The notes below the pieces were generated by a model that was given only the letters and a program-made list of their open reading frames with translations, did no database searches and was not told where the DNA came from. A stretch of 64,000 nt of DNA from Gnetum montanum (taxonomy: Eukaryota; Streptophyta; Gnetopsida; Gnetales; Gnetaceae). Shown piece by piece: positions 10,661-19,263 of this stretch (positions are counted from its first letter, which is position 1; every line of letters begins with the position of its first letter). The stretch lies in NCBI GenBank assembly GCA_015680685.1, contig MNCI01015561.1, positions 1,234,315 to 1,298,314 of the forward strand, in the 5' to 3' direction. The position numbers and the translations under genes are program-made.

Positions 10661-11549
10661 TGATGAAGTGTCATTTGGCCATGCATTTACTAGGCCACGT
10701 ACACGGGACCCCGTCGACGCGGCCTTGTCGATGCATCCTTCCATGTGTCGACATGGCCTCGTTTACATGGCACCTATTTTGGCCTATAAATAAGAGGGCC
10801 TTCCGCCTCATTGAGGTATCTTTTTGTCATTTGTATCAAAGCTCTTATAGTTTGTTTCCATAGGAGATAGAATATTTTCCAAGTGCCTACAGTAGGTGTA
10901 AGAAAGATGTTTGGCTCTTTATTTGAGCGCTGATGTACTTGAGCCCATTGGCGTGAATGACAATAAAGACGAGCTTTTTAATCATTCCTTGCAGCAATTG
11001 GATTTAGTTATTTAATGCATTTAATAGTTTAATATTTCTATGCTTTAATAGTACTTTAGTTTCCCTTGTTATTATTTTAGTTGCTCTTGCTTGTTTATAG
11101 TTTGTAGGAACCATAAGTACGACCATCTCGAATATAAACCCAACGCTTGGCAACCCAGTGATGCTTAACGTCTAGTAATCGAGTAGTGGTTAGGGGATGC
11201 TTAGGATGTGCACGGAAGATGGGACCGAATACTTATGCTAGGAATAGTTAAGTTATAGATCAGATAATCATAGATTAGATAATATTTCATTTCTTACTTT
11301 TCATACCTTAATTAGATGCCAAAAGATAAAGTAAAAACTATAAAAATCAGTTGCCTCAATCTCACTTAAACTATTGCCACTAGATACTCACAAGTGAGGT
11401 TGAGAAGACAATGACCGTTCTAACAAAGGGTTTTGGTGGTTAGAGGTCTGGTGTATGTTAAGTACTTATAGTCTACGGAATTCGACCGAGTCGCGTGTGA
11501 ATGCCCATGATTTGCATGGTTGGGTGTAGGCATACCTTGCCGCTCATCA
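10661..11549 (+). repeat. 3' LTR of element C
   Basis: 889 bp from TGATGAAGTGTC to CGCTCATCA. U3 has GTCGACGCGGCC-like words, then a TATA box (CCTATAAATAAGAGGG, about 10,782-10,797). The downstream part matches the LTR of element D. Its outer edge abuts Helitron sequence. Confidence 0.88.
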
Positions 11550-12690
11550 CAGGCTATGAGTAGAATTTAATTATTTATTTATTTTTTTAAGTTATCATTA
11601 CTATTTGCATTCCAAATAATATATACTGGTAAACATAAATTGGTTAAAATAAAAGTTTATATATTTTGTATATGTTGATGAAGGAATACATTGCACAATT
11701 ATTGCAACAAACATTGTAGGGCTCCATAATAGGATTGAGCAAAAGGAAAAATACAATGATAAGTATGAATTTAATATACCTAATCCTCTAATTGAGCAAA
11801 ATGAACTTCTTGTGCAATTCTACTTAGAGATGTTTAGCATCTGAAATTTTTTTATATCTTTGCACGTGGAAAGGAGGATTAATCTTTAAAGAATTAATGG
11901 TCTTGACTCTAGATAATGCAACAAACGTTTGACCCGTAAGTTCTCTTGTGGAGCGGTTTCGTAGGCTATGAGTAGAATTTAATTATTTTTTATTTTTTAA
12001 GTTATCATCACTATTTGCATTCCAAATAATATATACTGGTAAACATAAATTAGTTAAAATAAAAGTTTATATATTTCGTATATGTTGATGAAGGAATACA
12101 TTGCACAATTATTGCAACAAACATTATAGAGCTATATAATAGGATTGAGCAAAAGGCAAAATACTATAATAAGTGTGAACTCAATATGCCTAATTCTCCA
12201 ATGGAGCAAAACAAATCTCTTGTGCAATTTTACTTTGGAGATGTTTAGCATTTGAAATCTTTCTGTATCTTTACACATGAAAAGGAGGATGAATCTTTAA
12301 AAAACTAATGGTCTTGACTCCAGATAATGCGACAAACATTAGACCTATAACTTCTCTTGAACCAATATAAATAGTAGCCTTATCTAGTGTCATTCCTTGA
12401 GATTTATGAATAGTCATGGCCCATGCCAACCATAATGGTGACTAACGAGATGCTCCTTGGACCATAGGTACAATTGGCACATGATGAGAATTACCATTAT
12501 CAAAGGCACATCTGATGTAGGAGTCAAAATCAACAATAACATATAATGGTAATGCATGTGGCTATTTATCTTAAGGATACATAATACTATGAATCATGCC
12601 AAGTGCACCATTCACCAATTTTGCTTCAGGCCAAAGGTTAACTGTAAGCATTACCCTTGCACCTTCACATATAAGTAGAGATTACATTAC
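11550..12690 (-). pseudogene. Helitron PIF1 helicase C-terminus with a 413-bp direct duplication
   Basis: The minus strand at 12,361-12,440 encodes AWAMTIHKSQGMTLDKAT, the last PIF1 helicase motif, and 12,590-12,670 matches the ARVMLTVNLWPEAKLVNG region of the copy at 1,804-3,165. The 3' flank is present twice in direct order: 11,551-11,963 and 11,964-12,375, both starting AGGCTATGAGTAGAATTT and both containing TTTGCATTCCAAATAATATA. Similarity to the first relic stops at about 12,690. Confidence 0.78.
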
Positions 12691-13034
12691 TTGTTGCAAT
12701 AGATAGTTGTTGCACTACTTGTTGCAGTAGATGGTTGTTGTTGCTGATCTTGAAGAAAGTGTTCTTCACCTTCTCTATTGGGACTAATAGTAGTAGAATC
12801 CATGTTTCAAAAAAGCATGAATTCCAATATTGCACCTCTTAATCTTATAACACGATGCCTAAGTTCAATTTCTTTAAATATTGCATCACATCATAACCGT
12901 CATCACCTTAACCATTGCCATGATCGTAGCCATCACTGTAACCATAATCATCATCGTTTATAATAATAATAAATATTCAATATCACCCATCGTTTATAAT
13001 AATAAATATTCAGTATTCCCACATCGGGCTCTAC
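12691..13034. other. No recognised feature
   Basis: Low-complexity, with ATT/CAT-rich runs (CATCATAACCGTCATCACC near 12,890). Short open frames here follow the simple repeats. No homology recognised. Confidence 0.5.
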
Positions 13035-13290
13035 ACATGAGGGAATATGAAGAGATGAATGGGGAGCCCAAGGGTCAGGGGACGTCAATTGAATAGAAAT
13101 TCAAATCCCTTGTAGTGACTCTTTGGCTCCCTTGCATGTGGTGTGTGCATGTGAGGGAATACAAAGAGACGAATGGGAAACTCAAGGGTTAGGGGGCATT
13201 AATCGAGTAGAGATTCAACTCCCCTGCATTGATTCTTTAGCTCCCATGCAAGTGGCACATGCAAGTGAGGGAATACGAAGAGATTAAACT
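13035..13290. repeat. Tandem repeat, about 113-bp unit, 2.3 copies
   Basis: Units start at about 13,035, 13,148 and 13,263 with a common core TGAGGGAATA(T/C)(G/A)AAGAGA. Each continues through AATGGG, CAAGGGT(C/T)AGGGG, GATTCAA-like and GACTCTTT(G/A)GCTCCC words. A stray copy of the end (CATTGGCTCCCCTGCAGTGA) is at about 13,842. It may be part of the Helitron interval. Confidence 0.75.
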
Positions 13291-13673
13291 AAATTGACAT
13301 TGCAACATATATTTGTAATGCATATTCATTCGTGGAGATATAAAAAATCAAGTTACAAATGCATAAATAATGTTATTATTATATCATGGGCTATATTGAC
13401 ATTATTATTACAATGGACAAGATATGAATGATGCTAACACCTAATTCATAATTATTATATTATAATTATTGTGGAATCCAATAAATGTTATGAGATTATT
13501 ATAATTAGAGCAATAATTCATAAGTATAATCTGAGATATTATGGATTATAAGATTTATTTGAACAATAAACATTTCATAATAAATAAAGCTAAGATATGA
13601 TGAAATATTACTCATAATTCATAATTTTAGAGATATTATTTATTCATGCATAATACTAACCCATAATGATTAT

Positions 13674-13815
13674 ATCTCGGTTAGCATTATCCATAAAATA
13701 TATATAATGAAATGATTATAAATAACCGACTTTATTTATGATGAAATGTTTATAATCATTATATATAATCATTTATGTTTATGATTATAAATATATCATT
13801 ATATATAACCGAGAT
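13674..13815. repeat. 142-bp AT-rich foldback with perfect 10-bp terminal inverted repeats
   Basis: ATCTCGGTTA at 13,674-13,683 is inverted as TAACCGAGAT at 13,806-13,815. The interior is AT-rich and partly palindromic (TATAATCATTATATATAATC). It could be a MITE-like element or a chance hairpin; no clear target duplication seen. Confidence 0.4.
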
Positions 13816-13859
13816 TATGAATAACCAAGATAAATATAATCATTGGCTCCCCTGCAGTG

Positions 13860-15020
13860 ACTCTTTAGCTAGGGAAGATTTATAAATAATTGGTTATTTA
13901 TGATTATGGCAAGACATGTGTGTCAGCAGAGAGCTCGTCGCTGTTTTCCTCGGCATTAGCTAGGATCATCACAGCATGATCTTGCTGGAGATCTTCCAAG
14001 GGTCTAGGCTACCATAGGTGTAGAAGTTCTCGTTTTAAAAATTTACTAGGTTAACAATCATATCATTCATTAGATTCCATCAATCAAAAAATATGTACAT
14101 AAAGAAAAGGCCTCACTACATGCGAGAAGGTAAGAAGAAATTATCAAATTTGAACTTTTTAAGGCCTCACAATAAGCAGGAAAAATTATTAAAATTATGA
14201 CCGAAGTTAGGCCAACATCTCAAATTGGCTAATAATTTTCATGTGCTAGCAAAAATGCTAACGCTTTTGCATTTTATTAAAATGCATATTGCAAATAAAA
14301 AAGTAGTCACAATCGTAACAATTGAATGCATCTACTCCATGGTAATTGCTGAATTTCAAAGCACAGCCATAAAAATGATAAAACCTATACAAAATATACA
14401 ATGAGATAAAGAGAAAATGAACTTATAAATATTCCTTTACATTGAAAAAAGGTGTAATAAAAGAAGATTACTCAAGATAGTAGTAGAAAATTACGATTTC
14501 AGAATTCTTTGCCACTCTAGAAAACATTGAAAAAAGAATAGAACCAAACTTTGGAATGTTTTTGCATTGGAAATGCAAATGTATAGGAAGGCATGCTAAG
14601 TACTGATGACAGAAGAGCTCAGCTTGAAGTGAAACTATGAAAATTGCACAAAATCATCAAAATGTAATGTTCAACAAGTTACAATTCACTATAAAAAATT
14701 AACAAAAACACACATAAAAAGACTGGCAGAAATTTTGTTTCTAGAAAGAGATTCCAATAATTAAAGCCTATTGTTGACATAGAAACTTCAGAAGACCCTT
14801 CCCCTCAGGCTGCAGCTTCAACTGTAGCCATTATCGTTTTTCCTCAAATGCCTCTGGCTCTATCCCTCATCTTGCCCCTACCTACAAAATTTTATGCTTA
14901 AAACATATAGTCAAACAAAGCTACTCAAGAATCATATTGGCCTAATTCATATATAAATTTTATCCAAAAAAAAAGAAACCTAAATGAAGAGATCTTTTAG
15001 CTACTATAACAAAAATTGTA
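13860..15020. other. No recognised gene
   Basis: AT-rich sequence without a convincing open frame. A short GC-richer island (14,805-14,885) gives no recognisable protein on either strand. Confidence 0.5.
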
Positions 15021-15024
15021 TTAT

Positions 15025-15247
15025 GATTGTCGATGATGTGTGCATGTTGTGGCCCTCGGTGTTAAGCAATGATGCACCAATGGCTGACTGGCCTACTACC
15101 TTATTGCTACCTTGGTTGAAGAAGCGCATGCCGATGAGCTTGTTATTGTAGCTGAAGCATGGGCCACCATCATAGGTGCCTTTCTAGCGCTCTGGCAGAG
15201 CTTTGAAGCTGACATCATCGAAGTTAGTTCGATTGGGCCAGGTGGCT
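15025..15247 (-). pseudogene. Subtilisin-like serine protease fragment (plant subtilase, S8)
   Basis: Subtilases are secreted or vacuolar serine proteases. On the minus strand from 15,247, one frame reads TWPNRTNFDDVSFKALPER, a stop where family members have Trp, then KGTYDGGPCFSYNNKLIGMR and FFNQG. This is the region after the catalytic Asp in plant subtilases (W-K-G-x-C...CN-x-KLIGARYF). It ends with TEGHNMHTSST, a damaged version of the catalytic-His motif DGHGTHTSST. Only about 70 codons are present, on the strand of the surrounding Helitron relics, so capture by a Helitron is possible. Confidence 0.72.
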
Positions 15248-15249
15248 TG

Positions 15250-15640
15250 CAGCAGCAGTTGTAGATGGAGATGAAGATAGAATGGAAATGGAATTCTCAT
15301 TCCCATTCCCATTTCCATTCCTATTCTGCATTTGGTTGCATTTGGCCTTTTTATGTGTGCAACGGGAGTATGAAAAGTTATGGCTTTTTAGTTCACATTC
15401 TACGCAACAGGAATATGAAAAGCCTAAGTGAAAAGACAAAATGAAAGATAAATCCACATCCAGGAAAAGTTACACACTTTTAAGCGAATGGCTATCCTCA
15501 AGATTGCATTTACACTCCCTGTGGAATGCTAAGTTTAGCATGTCTCCTTTATAATAATCTCAGTCAACATGGTTTCTCTTCCTCATTTCCTCACTCTGTA
15601 TATTTGAAAGTTGCTTATGTACTACATTTTGTTTTCTATT
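15250..15640. other. No gene; simple-sequence runs
   Basis: Contains a GGAATG/CATTCC-type short repeat (15,275-15,335) and two copies of GCAAC(G/A)GGA(G/A)TATGAAAAG (about 15,358 and 15,403). Open frames here are repeat artefacts. Confidence 0.5.
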
Positions 15641-16060
15641 AATAAAATTCTCTTTTTTGGGGTCCGACACCCCCCCCAAAATGAAAGATAAATTAGTGAA
15701 AAAAAAAAAAAACAATTCTTGTAGATTCTGAGTAATATTAGCAAAAAGTTTCTGAAGTATATAAAAGGTAAATAAGAACTTACATTGTTTAGTTGCCCAT
15801 TTGCTGGAAATTTTGGATTCCATGCATTTGTAATTGAATTGAAAAATTCCTTTGCCTTGCGCATGATATCCAGATCATTTTGCTTTGGTTCCTCTACATT
15901 TAAAGCAACTTGTATCCATAGAAAACCATGCACATGTGGAGAGCCATGTTGTTCCCACTCATATTGTGTGTGGAGTAGTCAACAACATGGAATTCCTTTA
16001 TCAAAACTATATTTAGAAAGGCAAATGATGCAAAAACTCTGCCACTATATGTGGATTTTC
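15640..16060 (-). pseudogene. Helitron Rep (HUH nuclease) domain fragment
   Basis: On the minus strand, QYEWEQHGSPHVHGFLWIQ (about 15,915-15,972) matches the conserved core of Helitron Rep proteins (E-[WF]-Q-x-RG-x-PH-x-H-G). HVH supplies the two metal-binding histidines of the HUH motif. Downstream, RKAKEFFNSITNAWNPKF matches the following ...ISAWNP region. Rep nicks and joins single-stranded DNA during rolling-circle transposition. Frameshifts on both sides show decay. The poly-C/poly-A runs at 15,670-15,712 lie inside. Confidence 0.75.
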
Positions 16061-16700
16061 TATGATATTATTTTGCCTTCACCATTTCAATTCTGATGAG
16101 TTTTCAAGGGGATATTCTTTCATTACATTATGAAGTTTTTTTAGGTGGATCTCTTTCTATTAAATTATGCAGCTTAGGCTAATAAAGATCAAGGTAGGTA
16201 TTCCTAATTAATTCATCATGTAAATTAGCTCTACTTTCCTTTTTTTTGAATGGAGATACCATATTACATCAAATTATTAACATGACATGCAATTGATCAT
16301 TCGTTCCTTAAGAATTACAGGTGCATCAACAATATATTTTATAAAAGTACAAAGATAGATTTATTGCCCATTGCGATATAATACCTAAAAATAAAAATAG
16401 TCTTGACGCTCACCCCACCATTGTCTTGGCAAACGGATTGGCCTTTCTGTCAAAATAACAAATACAGCCAATAATAACTCCCCCCAAAAGCATCTGTACG
16501 AGATCGCAACAAGTGCTATGTATACTTGTGCCATGGGTCACAATATCCAATTTCATCATACAATAAACAGGCCTGACATCTATGCACAATAGCAATAAAA
16601 ACCACTCAAGCGAGGCTTGTAACCCACAGAAAATCCTAAAAATTTTCAACCACACACACGTTTAGTAAAGCCTAATTTTCTAACCTTTACCACATTCAAA
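16061..16700. other. No recognised gene between the Helitron relic and H2A.Z
   Basis: A minus-strand open frame of 81 codons (16,410-16,655) has no family I recognise and no codon or start support, so it is not called. Otherwise AT-rich. Confidence 0.5.
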
Positions 16701-16716
16701 ATCCGGTTGGTTTGAA

Positions 16717-16925
16717 TTTTGGGCGGGCCACCAGCAAACAAGCAAAGCAAAAAAACATTAAGAAAGGCGAGAAAAGCCGAACAACCGCTCAACCTCTTCG
16801 GCCCCCGATTCCATCCTCTAATTTATTTGCAAAAAAGAATAACATTGGGTCTGAGCCCCAAATTGAAAATTTTCGAAAACCCACTTACAGCTCCTTGTCC
16901 ACGCGCAAATTGCTGCCGTATAAAT
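16717..16925 (+). promoter_or_regulatory. Core promoter of the H2A.Z gene
   Basis: A TATA box, TATAAAT (16,919-16,925), lies 310 bp before the start codon, which predicts transcription from about 16,950. About 200 bp upstream, TTTTGGGCGGGCCACC (16,717-16,732) combines an E2F-like GGGCGGG with a TGGGCC-like word. Such elements are usual in promoters of growth- and S-phase-linked plant genes. Presence is seen; function is inferred. Confidence 0.5.
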
Positions 16926-16949
16926 TGAAACAAACAGATTGGGGAAACA

Positions 16950-17234
16950 CCCATCTCTCCTGTTTTTCTTCTTCCTCCTTTGAGCAGACTGCCTGTTGCA
17001 TGTTTTCAGATCTCTGAGGTACCACCTTCCCTCTGGTTTTTTTCGCACAGGTCTGCGATCCAGGCCTGCGAGATCTTTCAGGTTCTGGGGATTTGCCGTC
17101 TGCATTTGGGCGTTGTGTGTTTTTCTGGGTTTAGTTTTTTGATTGTGTTTTGTTGCTGTTTCTGCAGACAGAGGTGTGTTTTTTTTTCCTTGATTCCGGA
17201 CTGGTTTGAACGGATAATGGTATTAGGCCCAAAC
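16950..17234 (+). other. 5' leader of H2A.Z with upstream ATGs
   Basis: Begins about 25 bp after the TATA box. It contains a five-codon upstream frame (ATG 17,000 to TGA 17,017) and an in-frame upstream ATG at 17,217. Pyrimidine-rich tracts ending TTTCTGCAG (17,168) preceded by CAG|GTTCTGG (about 17,090) could be a small leader intron; this is uncertain. Longer open frames across 16,980-17,560 are T-rich artefacts. Confidence 0.45.
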
Positions 17235-19263
17235 ATGGCAGGAAAGGGAGCAAAAGGTCTGCTTATTGGCAAGAACTCTGCACCAGGTGCTGCAAATAAC
17301 AGCAACAACGCCAACAACAAGGACAAGGATAAGAAGAAGCCCGTCTCGCGTTCTTCCCGCGCTGGTCTTCAGGTTTGTCAGGGGATTTGGTGTTATCTTT
17401 ATTTCTGGTTTTTGTTGGAGCCTCCTTTTTCTGTTTTTGTTTTTGGGTTTTGGGTTCCTTGTTTCTTGTTTTTGTTTTGGCTCTTTGATGCGGTTTTTAT
17501 GGTTTTGTTTTTGTATTTGTGCACTGTTTCTGTTACAGTTTCTGCATGGTAGCATTTTAGGTGTTTAAAGCTGCTTTGGGATGGGTTTGATCCTTTGGTT
17601 TTGGTGTTCAGAGTTTGGGAATTAGGCGCCATGCTCTGCTTTGTATTTTGAAGGAAAATGGGGGGAAATGGGTTTGTGGGCTTTCGTTTTTCTGTTCCTC
17701 GGTGCGTGAGGACTTTTCGGATTTTATGTCATCCATATCGTCATGTCTCTCATAGATTTTGACCGTACGTCTCTTCCCAGTATTTTGGCAGCAGTTTCTG
17801 TCTTTTGCAACCCCTGTTTCCTGTTATACATACACTATTTTTCAGGCTTTCAGATACTGTAGGTGACCTTTGTTTTCGTGCCCTTTGTTTTTATAGGGTT
17901 GCGAGAGTTTTATTTTGATTAGTGATTTCGTTGGAAGCTAAGTTGCTTTCTAAGAAGGGTCTGGTCAATCAAACGTGTTTTGGAATGAATTAGTTGTTGT
18001 ATAGCTGGGTTTTCCCCTCTTTTTGGTTCCAATTTGTTTTTATTGTGGTTTATTTAATTTTTTTACGGTTTAGTTGGGAGTTAATTAAATAATCACGCCC
18101 CAATTTTTGGATTTTCAATGATCACATGCTATGGTATTTATGGGTCATTATAGTATGTGATGGCATTCGTGCACTTTCTTTTAACTTTCCTGTGGGCATT
18201 AAAAGTTTAAAACTAAACTATATTTTCGCCTTTTAAATGGTTTTTGTTTTGAAAGTGAGCGAAAGGTGATTTTATATGGTTTTTGTTGTAAGTGTTGATT
18301 TCTTCATAAAATTCTATTGGGGCTTTTTTCTTACTTAAATTAAGGTTTGCAAGTGGCTTGGTCAGTGTGGCATTCTTTAAATTCTGTGAAGGTATTAAAA
18401 TCTTTTTTGCCTGGATGTTAGCTGAGCATTTCTACTTATCGGATGCTAATGCAAAAATCTTTAGGCCATTTTATCGTTACTAAGTGATCTTGGTTTATAT
18501 TGTGATTTTCGGAAGCATTGTGTTCTTAGATAAGTATTGCTGATCTCTCCTTTCTTCATAATATTGTGTCATTAAATCCTTATTTCCCCTGAACAACAAT
18601 CATCTTATTGCCTAGCAATGAGAGAGAATCGTTTCTGAACTGTTTTGTGTTTTCCCATTTTACTCCTCATCCTAATGGATGGAGCCGTTTTGGTTTTATG
18701 GGTTCTCTTTATGCATTCTTGTTTATTTTGCATTATATAGCATTTGGAGTAATGGTAAGGTTCTTGTGTCTCAAGTTGTAAAACCTGTGTTGGATCCTGG
18801 GCAGCAGTCAAAGAGGTTAGGTTATGCTGTTTAGTCATAATTGTTTAGGTAAAACATGTAGTCACACCACAATAAAACAGTTAGTCACACCCCAATCTTC
18901 GAATTCTGCTTCAGTTTGAATTTCTACTCCCCATGGCAACTCTAATTGTTGTGCCCTCGGTTGCAGTTTCCAGTGGGACGAATTCATCGTCTGTTGAAGT
19001 CTAGGATATCGGCAAATGGAAGAGTTGGGGCAACAGCTGCTGTATATTCTGCTGCAATTCTGGAGTATTTGACAGCCGAGGTTCTGGAACTTGCAGGAAA
19101 TGCTAGCAAGGATCTCAAGGTGAAGAGGATTACCCCAAGGCATTTACAGCTTGCAATCCGAGGAGATGAAGAACTAGATACTTTGATCAAAGGGACCATT
19201 GCAGGTGGGGGTGTAATTCCTCATATCCACAAGTCCTTGATCAACAAGTCCACCAAGGATTAG
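17235..19263 (+). CDS. H2A.Z: Histone variant H2A.Z (two coding exons: 17,235-17,372 and 18,967-19,263)
   Basis: H2A.Z replaces H2A in nucleosomes near transcription starts and is deposited by the SWR1 complex. The joined product is 144 residues. Exon 1 gives [14 protein letters not shown]..., an Asn-rich stretch, [14 protein letters not shown]; exon 2 begins [20 protein letters not shown]. The H2A.Z signature is clear: [39 protein letters not shown] and [20 protein letters not shown] near the C-terminus. There is no SQ(E/D)F-type tail (so not H2A.X) and no SPKK motif (so not H2A.W). The splice falls after Gln46, at CAG|GT...TTGCAG|TTT. ATG 17,235 is chosen because plant H2A.Z starts MAGKG; an in-frame ATG at 17,217 would add six residues. 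The frame is undamaged, so the gene is probably active. Confidence 0.96.
17373..18966 (+). other. Intron 1 of H2A.Z (1,594 bp)
   Basis: Starts GTTTGTCAGG and ends CCCTCGGTTGCAG. T-rich throughout, as plant introns usually are. No transposon or RNA gene recognised inside. Confidence 0.92.

Larger units (their letters stand above)
3170..11549 (+). mobile_element. Element C: Athila-like LTR retrotransposon, 5'-truncated, lacking RT, RNase H and integrase
   Basis: Parts in order: gag from the capsid core (3,170), protease remnant (to about 5,430), spacer (5,431-7,060), U3-like internal promoter (7,061-7,145), presumed intron (7,282-7,563), ORF X (7,564-10,419), purine tract (10,647-10,660) and 3' LTR (10,661-11,549). 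The 5' LTR and gag start are lost at the junction with the Helitron relic. Comparison with D shows that about 2.8 kb of RT-RNase H-integrase is missing. Unable to move by itself. Confidence 0.85.

Noticed and set aside
13035-13290. CRISPR-like array
   Set aside because: Repeats are contiguous tandem copies without unique spacers, and the DNA is eukaryotic.
14780-14900. GC-richer island that might be an exon (minus-strand MRDRARG..., MATVEAAA)
   Set aside because: Stops interrupt it and no family is recognisable. Not enough to call.
16410-16655. 81-codon minus-strand open frame with hydrophobic stretches
   Set aside because: No recognisable domain and no match to the nearby Helitron proteins. 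Likely chance.
16980-17632. Overlapping long open frames on both strands around H2A.Z exon 1
   Set aside because: They arise from T-rich leader and intron sequence. Only 17,235-17,372 matches H2A.Z, and the splice site at 17,373 explains the end.
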